A stretch of DNA of 64,000 bases from Labedaea rhizosphaerae (lineage in GTDB: Bacteria; Actinomycetota; Actinomycetes; Mycobacteriales; Pseudonocardiaceae). The stretch covers positions 863,365 through 927,364 of the forward strand of contig NZ_SNXZ01000002.1 of the NCBI RefSeq assembly GCF_004362825.1, in the 5' to 3' direction. The position numbers and the translations under genes are program-made. The notes under the pieces were generated by a model, which was not told the DNA's origin, did not search any database, and was given only the letters and a program-made list of their open reading frames with translations. This document shows, piece after piece, positions 34,861-43,338 of this stretch; position 1 is the stretch's first letter, and every line of letters begins with the position of its first letter.

Positions 34861-36511
34861 GCGCTTCGGCCTCCTCCGGGTAGTGCAGGTGGAAGGCGGG
34901 GCGCTCGGAGCGGATCTTGGGCAGCTCGTGGAAGTTGTGCCGCGGCGGTGGTGACGTGGTGGCCCACTCCAACGAGTTCCCATAGCCCCACGGATCGTCC
35001 ATTGTGGCCGATTCGCCGTAGCGGTAGCTGCGGGCGAGGTTCCACAGGAAGGGCAGCACCGACGCGCCGAGCAGGTACGAACCGATCGTGGAGATGAGGT
35101 TGAGCGTGGTGAACCCGTCGGAGGCCAGGTAGTCGGCGTACCGGCGGGGCATGCCCTCGTCACCGAGCCAGTGCTGCACGAGGAACGTCATGTGGAAGCC
35201 GAGGAACGTGGTCCAGAAGTGGAACTTGCCCAGCCGCTCGTCCAGGTACCGGCCGACGATCTTGGGGAACCAGAAGTAGATCCCGGCGTAGGTGGCGAAG
35301 ACGATCGTGCCGAACAGCACGTAGTGGAAGTGCGCGACGACGAAGTAGGTGTCGTGCACGTGGAAGTCCAGCGGTGGCGAGGCCAGCAGCACGCCGGTCA
35401 GCCCGCCGAGCAGGAACGTGACCATGAAGCCGACGCTGAACAGCATCGGCGTCTCGAAGGTCAGCTGCCCCTTCCACATGGTGCCGATCCAGTTGAAGAA
35501 CTTGATGCCGGTCGGCACGGCGATCAGGAAGGTGGTCAACGAGAAGAACGGCAGCAGCACCGCGCCGGTGGCGAACATGTGGTGCGCCCAGACCATCACC
35601 GACAGCACGGCGATGGCGATCGTCGCGAAGATCATCCCGCGGTAACCGAAGAGCGGCTTGCGGCTGAACACCGGCACGATCTCGGTGATGATCCCGAAGA
35701 ACGGCAGCGCCACGATGTAGACCTCGGGGTGGCCGAAGAACCAGAACAGGTGCTGCCACAGGATGTTCCCGCCGGTGGCCGGGTCGAACACGTGCGCGCC
35801 GAGGTGCCGGTCGGCCTCCAGCCCGAGCAGCGCGGCGGTCAGGATCGGGAACGCCATCAGCACCAGGAACGCGGTGATCAGGATGTTCCAGGTGAAGATC
35901 GGCATCCGGAACATGGTCATGCCCGGCGCGCGCAGGCAGACCACCGTGGTGATCATGTTGACCGCGCCCAGGATCGTCCCGAGCCCGGACACGACCAGGC
36001 CCATCGCCCACAGATCACCGCCGACGCCGGGCGAATGCGCGGCCTCCGAGAGCGGCGTGTAGCCCGTCCAGCCGAAGTCCGCGCCGCCGCCCGGGGTGGC
36101 AAACGCGAACAGCACGATCAACCCGCCGAACAGGAAAAGCCAGTACGAAAAGGCGTTCAGGCGCGGAAAGGCCACATCGGGCGCACCGATCTGCAGCGGC
36201 AGCACCAGGTTCGCGAACCCGAAGACGGTCGGTGTCGCGTAGAGCAGCAGCATCAGCGTGCCGTGCATGGTGAAGAGCTGGTTGTACTGCTCGGGCGACA
36301 GGAACTGCAGACCCGGCTGCGCCAGCTCCGAGCGCATCAGCAACGCCATCACGCCCGCGGCCAGGAAGAACCCGATCGCCGTGACCAGGTACATCACGCC
36401 GAGCTGTTTCGGGTCGGTGGTCCGGGTGAGACCGAGGAGAACCGCGCCCTTCGGCGCCCGTCGCGGCTTCAGCACCAGTGGTTCGGGAACCCTTGTGGTG
36501 GTTGTCGCCAT
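34850..36511 (-). CDS. ctaD: Cytochrome c oxidase subunit I
   Basis: 553 residues with 12 helices and the haem-copper ligands: an H in TMHGTLM for the low-spin haem, [15 protein letters not shown] with the cross-linked His-Tyr, [11 protein letters not shown] for CuB, and [16 protein letters not shown] for the haem pair. It is the catalytic subunit of an aa3-type oxidase that reduces O2 and pumps protons. No subunit II or III gene is nearby, so they are encoded elsewhere or this is an extra copy. It heads an operon with the Mrp genes and has a SigB/SigF-type promoter upstream, unusual for a housekeeping oxidase. Confidence 0.95.
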   Translation of the reverse strand: MATTTTRVPEPLVLKPRRAPKGAVLLGLTRTTDPKQLGVMYLVTAIGFFLAAGVMALLMRSELAQPGLQFLSPEQYNQLFTMHGTLMLLLYATPTVFGFANLVLPLQIGAPDVAFPRLNAFSYWLFLFGGLIVLFAFATPGGGADFGWTGYTPLSEAAHSPGVGGDLWAMGLVVSGLGTILGAVNMITTVVCLRAPGMTMFRMPIFTWNILITAFLVLMAFPILTAALLGLEADRHLGAHVFDPATGGNILWQHLFWFFGHPEVYIVALPFFGIITEIVPVFSRKPLFGYRGMIFATIAIAVLSVMVWAHHMFATGAVLLPFFSLTTFLIAVPTGIKFFNWIGTMWKGQLTFETPMLFSVGFMVTFLLGGLTGVLLASPPLDFHVHDTYFVVAHFHYVLFGTIVFATYAGIYFWFPKIVGRYLDERLGKFHFWTTFLGFHMTFLVQHWLGDEGMPRRYADYLASDGFTTLNLISTIGSYLLGASVLPFLWNLARSYRYGESATMDDPWGYGNSLEWATTSPPPRHNFHELPKIRSERPAFHLHYPEEAEARER

Positions 36512-36554
36512 GATCGGCCGGCCCTCACTCTCACGCGCGCGCTCGCGAAGGGAG

Positions 36555-36579
36555 GTACCCCGGATCGGATCATGTCAAC
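36555..36579 (-). promoter_or_regulatory. SigB/SigF-type promoter GTTGA-N14-GGGTAC
   Basis: Minus-strand elements at 36575-36579 and 36555-36560, 44 bases upstream of the ctaD start. It would drive the ctaD-mrp operon under stress. Confidence 0.55.
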
Positions 36580-36585
36580 CTCGTC

Positions 36586-36611
36586 GTTTCCCGCGGCTGC
36601 CTGCTGGGCAA
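36586..36611 (+). promoter_or_regulatory. Weak SigB/SigF-like promoter GTTTC-N15-GGGCAA
   Basis: GTTTC at 36586-36590 and GGGCAA at 36606-36611, with C in place of T in the -10 core. It lies just before the DUF5709 gene and is back to back with the ctaD promoter. Confidence 0.4.
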
Positions 36612-36620
36612 CCGACCGGC

Positions 36621-37016
36621 ATGACGCAGGACGACTACTTGGGGCAGGATCCGGCGGCGCTCAGCAGCGCCGAAGACCTCGACGAGGACGAACTGCGGGT
36701 GGACCCGCTGGAGAAGGGCATGGATCCGCCGGAGCAGTGGAGCCCCGCGATCCGGGAGGCCGGCACCACGCCGACGCAGGAGGACCGCCTCAACGCCGAG
36801 CAGCCCGACGTCCAGCCGCTGGTCGGCGACGCCCTTGAGGGCACCCACACCACTGACACCACCGACACCACTGACGACGCCGAAGGCGCCTACGAGGGTC
36901 CGACGCGCCGGACCGAGCCGGACGACCTGCCGGAGGAGGCGCGTCGCGGCCAGTCCGCCGACGAAGGTGGCGGTTCGGTGGCCCGCGACCTGCGCACGCC
37001 GCCGCCTGCTCGATGA
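36621..37016 (+). CDS. DUF5709-like acidic protein
   Basis: 131 residues, strongly acidic and probably disordered, matching the actinobacterial DUF5709 pattern (LDEDELRVDPLEKGMDPPEQWSPAIREAGTTPTQEDRLNAEQPD, then EARRGQSADEGGGSVARDLR). The function is unknown, but such genes are often in stress regulons. Residues 77-85 are a TTD repeat from three 9-base tandem copies at 36849-36875. It has no strong ribosome site and starts 9 bases after the promoter-like -10, so it may be near-leaderless. Confidence 0.82.
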   Translation: MTQDDYLGQDPAALSSAEDLDEDELRVDPLEKGMDPPEQWSPAIREAGTTPTQEDRLNAEQPDVQPLVGDALEGTHTTDTTDTTDDAEGAYEGPTRRTEPDDLPEEARRGQSADEGGGSVARDLRTPPPAR

Positions 37017-37039
37017 GACCCTGCCCATGAGACGCCGTG

Positions 37040-37068
37040 CGGTAGGGGCGCGGGTGGCGCCCCTACCG
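37040..37068. terminator. 11-bp perfect hairpin between convergent genes
   Basis: CGGTAGGGGCG pairs with CGCCCCTACCG across a 7-base loop. It stands between the DUF5709 stop (37016) and the convergent stop (37081). Confidence 0.75.
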
Positions 37069-37080
37069 TTCGTGCACTCC

Positions 37081-37524
37081 TCACCAGGAATCGTTGCGCG
37101 ACAACGTGTCCATTGCCCACACCAACGCCGTGGAGAGCACGTCCGCGGCGTCTTTGCGATCGGCGGTGGCAAGCGCCATGTCGAGTTGGGCGGCCACGTC
37201 GTCCTCGTGCCCGGCGAGCCGGGCCAGCAACGCGCGGATCACGGCGCGCTGGGGCGGGTCCACCCGGTCGATGTCGGTCGGCACGCCCTCGGCGTCGCAG
37301 AGGTCGAGCATGTAGGTCGCGTCCGGGCCGGGCTCGCCCGCGATCGCGTGCACCGCGGCCGCGCTCAGCTGCAGCAACTCGTCGACGACGGCCCGCAGCA
37401 GGGCGGCGTGCTCAGGCGCGGTGAGTCGGTCCACGGTCGCCGCGACCGACTCGTCCGACCCGTGGTCGATCTCGTCGATCAACGCGCACACCGTCGCCAT
37501 CGCCTGAGCTCGTTCGTCCCGCAT
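37081..37524 (-). CDS. Hypothetical helical protein
   Basis: 147 residues, predicted all-helical and acidic, with repeated segments such as LTAPEHAALLRAVVDELLQLSAAAVHAIAG and PQRAVIRALLARLAGHEDDVAAQLDMALA. No family is recognised. The ATG at 37524 lies 10 bases after a GGGTAC -10 element, so it would be read from a near-leaderless message. Starts further upstream would overlap that promoter. Confidence 0.65.
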   Translation of the reverse strand: MRDERAQAMATVCALIDEIDHGSDESVAATVDRLTAPEHAALLRAVVDELLQLSAAAVHAIAGEPGPDATYMLDLCDAEGVPTDIDRVDPPQRAVIRALLARLAGHEDDVAAQLDMALATADRKDAADVLSTALVWAMDTLSRNDSW

Positions 37525-37533
37525 AGGGGTCAC

Positions 37534-37559
37534 GTACCCAGCCTGCCCGCGCTTCACGC
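37534..37559 (-). promoter_or_regulatory. SigB/SigF-type promoter GCGTG-N15-GGGTAC
   Basis: Minus-strand elements at 37555-37559 and 37534-37539, pointing at the hypothetical gene starting at 37524. Confidence 0.45.
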
Positions 37560-37569
37560 CGGCCGGTGG

Positions 37570-38580
37570 TCACCGCATGCGCATCCGGACGACCGCGGCC
37601 GTCGCGGCGACCGCGGCCCCGGCCAGCGCCAGCACGCCGTGGTGCTGGCTGGCCCACAGCTGCGGGCTGCGGTACTTGGGGTCGTCCTCGTCGAACTGGC
37701 CGTGGGCGCCGAAGTCGTGGCCGGACTCGTCGTCGGCCGGTTCCCACAGGTTGGCCGGCTGCCGCGGGTCGCGCGGCTGGTCGGTCTGCTGCGACTTGAA
37801 CCCCGTGCGGGCCAGGTAGCGGTCGAGCAGGCCGGGCGCGACCGCGTTGGCGATCAGCGTGCCGACCGTGCTCCCGCCGACCCAGTACTCCCGCCGCTTC
37901 GGGTGGTCGGCCGCGTACAGCACGGCCTTCGCGGCCACCTCGGGCTGGTAGATCGGCGCCACCGGCTGCGCCTGGCGGGGCAGCCGCGAGAGCACCCAGG
38001 AGAACTGCGGGGTGTTCACGGCGGGCAGCTGCACCATCGTCGTGCGCACGGCGCTGCCCTCGTGCAGCAGTTCGCAGCGCAGCGCCTCGGTGAAGCCCTG
38101 GATCCCGTGCTTGGCCGCGCAGTACGCGGTCTGCAACGGGATCCCGCGGTAGGCCAGGGCCGAGCCGACCTGGACGATCGCGCCGCGGTTGCGCCGCTTC
38201 ATCCGGGCCAGCGCGGCCATCGTGCCGTACACGTAGCCGAGCAGGTCGACCTCGACCACCCGGCGGAACTCGTCCGGCTCGACGCGGTCGAACGGCGCGA
38301 AGACCGACGTGAACGCGGCGTTCACCCACACGTCGATCGGGCCGAGCTCGGCCTCCACGCGTTCGGCGACGCCTTCCACCTCGTCCGCGTGCGCGACGTC
38401 CGCGGGCACCGCGAGCGCCGTGCCGCCACAGGCCTCGATCGTCTTCGCCGCCGCGTCGAGCCCCTTGGACCCGCGCGCCACCAACGCGACCTTGTCCCCG
38501 CGGCGGCCGAACGCCTCGGCACAAGCCCGGCCGACGCCGCCGCTGGCGCCGGTCACCACCACCACACGTGGCCCGGTCAT
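37570..38580 (-). CDS. Short-chain dehydrogenase/reductase with C-terminal extension
   Basis: 336 residues. A Rossmann fold has TGASGGVGRACAEAFGRRG at the cofactor site and YCAAKHGIQGF (Tyr-x3-Lys) at the active site. An 80-residue extension ends in a hydrophobic segment (about 312-330), which may anchor it to the membrane. The substrate is unknown. The ATG overlaps the stop of the PoxB-like gene by 4 bases, so the two are in one operon. Confidence 0.88.
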   Translation of the reverse strand: MTGPRVVVVTGASGGVGRACAEAFGRRGDKVALVARGSKGLDAAAKTIEACGGTALAVPADVAHADEVEGVAERVEAELGPIDVWVNAAFTSVFAPFDRVEPDEFRRVVEVDLLGYVYGTMAALARMKRRNRGAIVQVGSALAYRGIPLQTAYCAAKHGIQGFTEALRCELLHEGSAVRTTMVQLPAVNTPQFSWVLSRLPRQAQPVAPIYQPEVAAKAVLYAADHPKRREYWVGGSTVGTLIANAVAPGLLDRYLARTGFKSQQTDQPRDPRQPANLWEPADDESGHDFGAHGQFDEDDPKYRSPQLWASQHHGVLALAGAAVAATAAVVRMRMR

Positions 38581-40379
38581 GACTTGCGCCCCGGCAGCGC
38601 CTCCTGCGCCTTGGTCTTCAGGCCCTCGAAGACCAGGTGCAGGGCATCGGGGTCACCCTTGAGCACGGCCTGCGCGGCCGACTTGATCTGCTCGAAGGTG
38701 GCGTGGGGCGGGATCGGCGGCACCTCGGGGTCGCAGTGGACGTCCAGGACCGTCGGCCGCGCCCCGGACAACGCCTGGTCCCAGGCCGGGCCGAGCCCCT
38801 CGGGGTCCGTCACGGTCATCGCGTTCAGCCCGATCGACCGGGCGAACGCGGCGTAGTCGACGTCGGGCAGCGACTGCGACTGCTCGAACTTCGGCGCGCC
38901 GCCCATGGCCCGCAGCTCCCAGGTCACCTGGTTCAGGTCGTTGTTGTGGAACACGCAGATCACGCACCGCTGGTCGGACCACAGCTCGCGGTAGCGCGCG
39001 ATGGTGATCAGCTCGGCCATGCCGTTCATCTGCATGGCGCCGTCGCCGACCAGCGCGATCACCGGCCGGTCCGGGTGGGCGAACTTGGCGCCGATCGCGT
39101 ACGGCACACCGGGTCCCATGGTGGCGAGCGTCCCGGACAGCGAACCCCGGATCTCCTCGCGGATGCGCAGGTTGCGCGCGTACCAGTTGGCGGCCGAGCC
39201 GGAGTCGGCCGTGACGATCGCGTTGCCCGGGATGCGCTCGGAGAGCTCGGACACGATCCGCATCGGGTTGATCGGGTCCGCCGCCACGGCGGCCTCGCGC
39301 TCCATCGTCTCCCACCACCGGCGCACGTTCGCCGTGACGGTGTCGTGCCAGTCCCGGTCGTCGTGGCGGGAGAGCTTGGGCAGCAACGCTTGCAGGGTCG
39401 CCTTGGCGTCGCCGATCAGGTTGACCTCGGTCGGGTAGCGCAGCCCGATGAACCGGCCGTCGATGTCGATCTGGATGGCCCGTGCCTGGTCGAGGGCGGG
39501 CAGGAACTGGGAGTACGGGAAGTTCGAACCGACGATGAGCAGGGTGTCGCAGTCACGCATCAGCTCGTAGCTCGGCCGGGTGCCCAGCAGACCGATCGCG
39601 CCGGTGACGTACGGCAGATCATCAGGCAGGACATCCTTGCCCAGCAACGCTTTCGCCACCCCGGCACCGGTCAGCTCGGCCACCTGGCGTACCTCGGCGG
39701 CAGCCGAGCGCGCGCCCTGGCCGACCAGGATCGCGACCTTCTCCCCTGCGTTCAGGATCTCCGCCGCCCGGGCGATCTCCGCCTCCGGCGCGACGAGCAT
39801 GGGCTGGTGGTCGGCCAGCGGATCCGGTGCGCTGGACGGCACGTGCTTGAAGGCGTGTTGTGGCGGTGTGTATTTCTCTTCTTGCAGGTCGGCGGGGATG
39901 ATCACGGTTGTGGGGGCGCGGGAGGCCAGTGCGGTGCGGATGGCGCGGTCGATGGCGTTGGGGAGTTGTTCGGCGACGTTGACTTCGACGAGGTATTCGC
40001 TGGCGACGTCTTTGAACAGGGCTTGGAGGTCGACTTCTTGCTGGTAGCTGCCGCCCATGGCGCTGCGTGCGGTCTGCCCGACGATGGCCACGACGGGGAC
40101 GTGGTCGAGTTTGGCGTCGTAGAGGCCGTTGAGCAGGTGGATGGCGCCGGGGCCGGAGGTGGCCATGCACACGCCGACCTTGCCGCTGAACTTGGCGTAG
40201 CCGACCGCGCTGAAGGCGGCCATTTCCTCGTGGCGGGCTTGGATGAACGTCGGCTTGTTGTCCGCGCGGCCGAACGCGGTGACGATGCCGTTGATGCCAT
40301 CGCCGGGGTAGGCGAAGACCTGTTCGACACCCCACTCACGCAGCCGCTGCAGGACGTAGTCGCCGACCGTCGTGGCCAT
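38577..40379 (-). CDS. Thiamine-diphosphate enzyme, pyruvate oxidase/PoxB-like
   Basis: 600 residues with the three domains of the acetohydroxyacid synthase/pyruvate oxidase group. EQVFAYPGDGINGI and the catalytic Glu of RHEEMAAFSAVGYA are near the N-terminus. The ThDP-binding GDGAMQMNGMAELITIARY...NNDLNQVTWE is near residues 450-500. PoxB-type enzymes oxidise pyruvate to acetate and pass electrons to quinone; this is the closest guess, but other decarboxylations are possible. The ATG follows GGAGG. A SigB/SigF-type promoter at 40442-40466 fits stress-phase expression, as known for PoxB. Confidence 0.87.
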   Translation of the reverse strand: MATTVGDYVLQRLREWGVEQVFAYPGDGINGIVTAFGRADNKPTFIQARHEEMAAFSAVGYAKFSGKVGVCMATSGPGAIHLLNGLYDAKLDHVPVVAIVGQTARSAMGGSYQQEVDLQALFKDVASEYLVEVNVAEQLPNAIDRAIRTALASRAPTTVIIPADLQEEKYTPPQHAFKHVPSSAPDPLADHQPMLVAPEAEIARAAEILNAGEKVAILVGQGARSAAAEVRQVAELTGAGVAKALLGKDVLPDDLPYVTGAIGLLGTRPSYELMRDCDTLLIVGSNFPYSQFLPALDQARAIQIDIDGRFIGLRYPTEVNLIGDAKATLQALLPKLSRHDDRDWHDTVTANVRRWWETMEREAAVAADPINPMRIVSELSERIPGNAIVTADSGSAANWYARNLRIREEIRGSLSGTLATMGPGVPYAIGAKFAHPDRPVIALVGDGAMQMNGMAELITIARYRELWSDQRCVICVFHNNDLNQVTWELRAMGGAPKFEQSQSLPDVDYAAFARSIGLNAMTVTDPEGLGPAWDQALSGARPTVLDVHCDPEVPPIPPHATFEQIKSAAQAVLKGDPDALHLVFEGLKTKAQEALPGRKS

Positions 40380-40441
40380 GGGTCCTCCTAGGAAGTCGGG
40401 AACCGGTTTCGTGCAGTCCGGCGGTGTCGCATGCGCGCGGG

Positions 40442-40466
40442 GTACCCGTGGCACCGGATTCCAAGC
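40442..40466 (-). promoter_or_regulatory. SigB/SigF-type promoter GCTTG-N14-GGGTAC
   Basis: Minus-strand elements at 40462-40466 and 40442-40447. It drives the PoxB-like/SDR operon and is divergent from the promoter at 40506. Confidence 0.65.
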
Positions 40467-40505
40467 GTGGCCAGCGAATCGGTGTGGTCTGGGTCATGGT
40501 GACCG

Positions 40506-40530
40506 GTTTGGCCGCCGCCCACCGGGGTAG
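40506..40530 (+). promoter_or_regulatory. SigB/SigF-type promoter GTTTG-N14-GGGTAG
   Basis: Elements at 40506-40510 and 40525-40530, 32 bases before the PfpI-like start. Confidence 0.7.
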
Positions 40531-40561
40531 TCAACCGGCGACCACACGGAGGTGAGCGAAG

Positions 40562-41143
40562 ATGACCGATGAGTTGCGCGGCCGCCGGGTAGCGGTTCTG
40601 GCCGCGGACGGCGTCGAACAAGTGGAGTACGAGCAGCCGCGCAAGGCGGTCGAGGACGCCGGTGGGCAGGTGGCGCTGGTGTCGCTCGACGACGGCGAGA
40701 TCCAGGCCATGAACGGCGACATCGACAAGGGCGACAAGTTCCGCGTCGACCACAAGGTCGCCGAGGTCGGCGTCGACCAGTTCGACGCGTTGATCCTGCC
40801 GGGCGGCACGATCAACCCCGACAAGCTGCGCCTGGACTCCGACGCGGTCGCCTTCGTGCGCGGGTTCGTCGAGGCGGGCAAGCCCGTCGCGGCGATCTGC
40901 CACGGCCCGTGGACGCTGGCCGAGGCCGGTGTCGTGAAGGGCCGGACGCTGACGTCCTACCCGAGCATCCGCACGGACCTGCGCAACGCGGGTGCCACCG
41001 TGGTCGACGAGGAGGTCGTCACCGACCACGGCCTCGTCACCAGCCGCAACCCCGATGACCTGCCTGCCTTCTGCGCCAAGCTCGTCGAGGAATTTGCGCA
41101 GGGGGATGCGACACAGCGCAAGCACCAGGTCGCGACCGGTTGA
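40562..41143 (+). CDS. PfpI/DJ-1-family glutamine amidotransferase-like protein
   Basis: 193 residues. The nucleophilic elbow AICHGPW holds the cysteine (near residue 120), and LPGGTINPDKLR and EQVEYEQPRKAVEDAG are typical of PfpI. Members are stress proteins with deglycase, protease or chaperone activities. The ATG follows GGAGG at 9 bases. It is followed by the SRPBCC gene at 19 bases, probably in one operon. Confidence 0.92.
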   Translation: MTDELRGRRVAVLAADGVEQVEYEQPRKAVEDAGGQVALVSLDDGEIQAMNGDIDKGDKFRVDHKVAEVGVDQFDALILPGGTINPDKLRLDSDAVAFVRGFVEAGKPVAAICHGPWTLAEAGVVKGRTLTSYPSIRTDLRNAGATVVDEEVVTDHGLVTSRNPDDLPAFCAKLVEEFAQGDATQRKHQVATG

Positions 41144-41162
41144 CCTTGGAAGGAGGTCGAAG

Positions 41163-41711
41163 ATGAAGACGATCGAGAAGACAGTGGACGTGCAGGCGCC
41201 GGTGAGCGCCGTCTACGACCAGTGGACCCAGTTCGAGAGCTTCCCCCGCTTCATGGAAGGCGTCGACCGCATCACCCAGCTCGACCCGACGCACACGCAC
41301 TGGGAGACCAACATCGGTGGCGTGCGGCGCGAGTTCGACGCCGAGATCACCGAGCAGCACCCGGAGGAACGCATCGCCTGGCGCTCCACCGACGGCCCGC
41401 AGCAGGCGGGTGTGGTGACGTTCCACCGCCTCGACGACACGCACACGCGTGTGTCGCTGCAGATGAGCTACGACCCGGACACCGCCGTGGAGAAGGTCGG
41501 GTCGGCGCTGGGCGTGGTGAGCCACCGCGTGCAGGGCGACCTGGAGAACTTCCGCGAGTTCATCGAACACCGCGACGAGCCGACCGGCGCGTGGCGAGGC
41601 GAGGTGCCGCGTTCGCCGCAGCAGGGTGAGCCCAACCGCGGCGCGCCCGGCGGCACCGCCGGCAACAGCGTCCCGCCGGGTGGCCTGGGTGGTGGCACCC
41701 AGCTTCCCTAG
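41163..41711 (+). CDS. SRPBCC/polyketide cyclase-like stress protein
   Basis: 182 residues. The START-like domain (about 1-145) opens with KTIEKTVDVQAPVSAVYDQWTQFESFPRFMEGV, a pattern shared by cyclase/dehydrase proteins common in actinobacterial stress regulons. The tail from about 150 is Gly/Pro-rich and disordered. AAGGAGG stands 6 bases before the ATG. It probably shares the PfpI-like promoter. Confidence 0.88.
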   Translation: MKTIEKTVDVQAPVSAVYDQWTQFESFPRFMEGVDRITQLDPTHTHWETNIGGVRREFDAEITEQHPEERIAWRSTDGPQQAGVVTFHRLDDTHTRVSLQMSYDPDTAVEKVGSALGVVSHRVQGDLENFREFIEHRDEPTGAWRGEVPRSPQQGEPNRGAPGGTAGNSVPPGGLGGGTQLP

Positions 41712-41721
41712 CTGATCCGGA

Positions 41722-42369
41722 TCACGACCGCGCGCGGTGGCCCTTCGCGGCCACCGCGCGCAGGTCTGTCACGAAGGCTTCGTATGCCTCGTCGCGGTCG
41801 GGGGCGCGCAGCACCGCCGACGGGTGCACGGTGGGCACGATCGCTTGCCCGGCAATGCCTTCGGGCGGTTCGAGGCGCTCGCCGCGGTGCTTGGTGAGGG
41901 TGAACGACGGGCCCATCACCGACTTCGCGGCCGTGGCCCCGAGGACCACCACGACCTCGGGCTCGATCACGTCCAGTTCGGCGAGCAGCCACGGACGGCA
42001 GGCGACGACCTCGGTGCGCGAGGGCGTCTGGTGGATGCGGCGCTTGCCGCGGGGCGCGGGCTTCCACTTGAAGTGCTTGACCGCGTTGGTGATGTAGACG
42101 GCTTCGCGGTCGATACCGGCCTCTTCGAGCGCGCGGTCCAGCAACCGTCCCGCCGGTCCCACGAACGGGTGACCTTCGCGATCTTCGCGGTCACCGGGTT
42201 GCTCGCCGACGAGCACCACCGAGGCGTCGGACGGCCCTTCGCCGAACACCGTGTCGGTGGCGTCCTGGTACAGCGGACAACCGCGACAGTCGTGCGCGGC
42301 CTTGCGCAACCCGGGCAGACCAGCTCGGGACGGCACGAATTCCTCTGCTCCCACTGCCTTTTCCGCCAT
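41722..42369 (-). CDS. udgX: UdgX-type uracil-DNA glycosylase
   Basis: 215 residues of the uracil-DNA glycosylase superfamily. Motif A is GEQPGD (55-60). The UdgX hallmark insertion KRRIHQTPSRTE contains His113, equivalent to the His109 of Mycobacterium smegmatis UdgX that makes a covalent bond to the excised-uracil site. Cys28, Cys31 and Cys124 could help hold the iron-sulfur cluster. UdgX excises uracil and stays cross-linked to the DNA. The ATG at 42369 is 9 bases after a GGGTAT -10 element, so the message is nearly leaderless. The 3' coding end contains a strong hairpin. Confidence 0.92.
   Translation of the reverse strand: MAEKAVGAEEFVPSRAGLPGLRKAAHDCRGCPLYQDATDTVFGEGPSDASVVLVGEQPGDREDREGHPFVGPAGRLLDRALEEAGIDREAVYITNAVKHFKWKPAPRGKRRIHQTPSRTEVVACRPWLLAELDVIEPEVVVVLGATAAKSVMGPSFTLTKHRGERLEPPEGIAGQAIVPTVHPSAVLRAPDRDEAYEAFVTDLRAVAAKGHRARS
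41730..41761. terminator. 13-bp hairpin inside the 3' end of udgX
   Basis: GCGCGCGGTGGCC pairs exactly with GGCCACCGCGCGC across 6 bases. It begins 19 bases after the stop of the convergent SRPBCC gene and lies within the last codons of udgX. It could end transcription of the plus-strand pair. Confidence 0.65.
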
Positions 42370-42378
42370 GGGATGCGG

Positions 42379-42404
42379 ATACCCACCGCGCTGTCCGGCC
42401 AAGC
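42379..42404 (-). promoter_or_regulatory. SigB/SigF-type promoter GCTTG-N15-GGGTAT
   Basis: Minus-strand elements at 42400-42404 and 42379-42384, directly before the udgX ATG and back to back with the promoter at 42410. Confidence 0.7.
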
Positions 42405-42409
42405 CGTCG

Positions 42410-42435
42410 GTTTGACCCACGGCTTGCGGGGGTAA
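42410..42435 (+). promoter_or_regulatory. SigB/SigF-type promoter GTTTG-N15-GGGTAA
   Basis: Elements at 42410-42414 and 42430-42435, 30 bases before the next plus-strand start. Confidence 0.7.
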
Positions 42436-42465
42436 CCGCGGTCCAGGAAGGACGGAGGTGGCACG

Positions 42466-42798
42466 ATGCCGCAGTCAGCGTGGAGCAACAAGCGCGAGCG
42501 CCAGTACGAGCACATCAAGTCCTCCCAGCGCGAGCGCGGCACCAGCGAGGACCGGGCCGAGGAGATCGCGGCGCGGACGGTGAACAAGAACCGGGCACAG
42601 TCCGGTGAGTCCAAGAGCGCCAGCAAGACCTCGACGCGGGACAAGTCGCCACAGCAGCGTGGCGGGCAGCGGTCGGGCCGCAAGGGCCCCAAGGGTCCGA
42701 CGCGCGATCAGCTGTACAACGAGGCCAAGAAGCGCAACATCAAGGGCCGTTCGAACATGACCAAGGACGAGCTGAGCAAGGCCCTGGGCAAGAAGTAG
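42466..42798 (+). CDS. Small basic Rho-N/SAP-like domain protein
   Basis: 110 residues, very basic. The first 75 residues are polar and likely disordered (SNKRERQYEHIKSSQRERGTSEDRAEEIAARTVNKNRA). The end (TRDQLYNEAKKRNIKGRSNMTKDELSKALGK) is a Rho N-terminal/SAP-like helix-extended-loop-helix motif that binds nucleic acid. Relatives are often labelled plasmid stabilisation proteins, but a chromosome-binding stress role is as likely. GGAGG stands 7 bases before the ATG. Confidence 0.85.
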   Translation: MPQSAWSNKRERQYEHIKSSQRERGTSEDRAEEIAARTVNKNRAQSGESKSASKTSTRDKSPQQRGGQRSGRKGPKGPTRDQLYNEAKKRNIKGRSNMTKDELSKALGKK

Positions 42799-42812
42799 GG
42801 CCTGTCAGCCTG

Positions 42813-43175
42813 TCAGCACGAAACCTCGGTGAGCAGGTGGTCGCGGGCCTCGTCGACGGTGTCGGCGAGGTCGAACAGGGCCCGGACGTCCGCGATGTCC
42901 ATGACGCGCAGCAGCCCGGGGCTGCAGCCGGCCAGCACGGTCTGCCCGGGCTCGGCGACCTCGCGCTGGAACTCGAGCAACATGCGCACGCCGGCCCAGC
43001 CGCAGAAGCTCACATCGGTGAGGTCCACGATGAGCTGCCGGGGCTCGCGCGCCAGGCTGAAAAGGGTTTCACGAACGGCTTCGATCGTCGCGATGTCGAG
43101 TTCGCCGTGCAGCGTCACGATCGCGGGGATCGCGTTGGCCACGGCCATTCGCATGGGGGAAGTCCGACGAGCCAT
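42813..43175 (-). CDS. STAS-domain protein with degenerate phosphosite
   Basis: 120 residues matching anti-sigma factor antagonists: PAIVTLHGELDIATIEAVRETL and LIVDLTDVSFCGWAGVRMLLEFQ. In active antagonists the segment is usually D-S-S/T-G with a phosphorylatable Ser or Thr; here it is G-W-A-G. The protein therefore cannot be switched by phosphorylation at the usual place. It may bind an anti-sigma kinase constitutively or have another partner. It is followed downstream by the convergent Rho-N-like gene end. Confidence 0.88.
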   Translation of the reverse strand: MARRTSPMRMAVANAIPAIVTLHGELDIATIEAVRETLFSLAREPRQLIVDLTDVSFCGWAGVRMLLEFQREVAEPGQTVLAGCSPGLLRVMDIADVRALFDLADTVDEARDHLLTEVSC

Positions 43176-43338
43176 GGGTTACCACTTGTCCTGTGGTTTC
43201 ACGCCATCCGCGGCAGCGGGCTGGTGGACTCAACCCAGGCTGTCCGCGCCCATTGGAGACATGGCGCTTGCTTCCCTGTCACGGTAGGCGACCCGGCGGC
43301 AATGCACAACCTTGCCGCCGGGCAACGCGCTGACCAGC

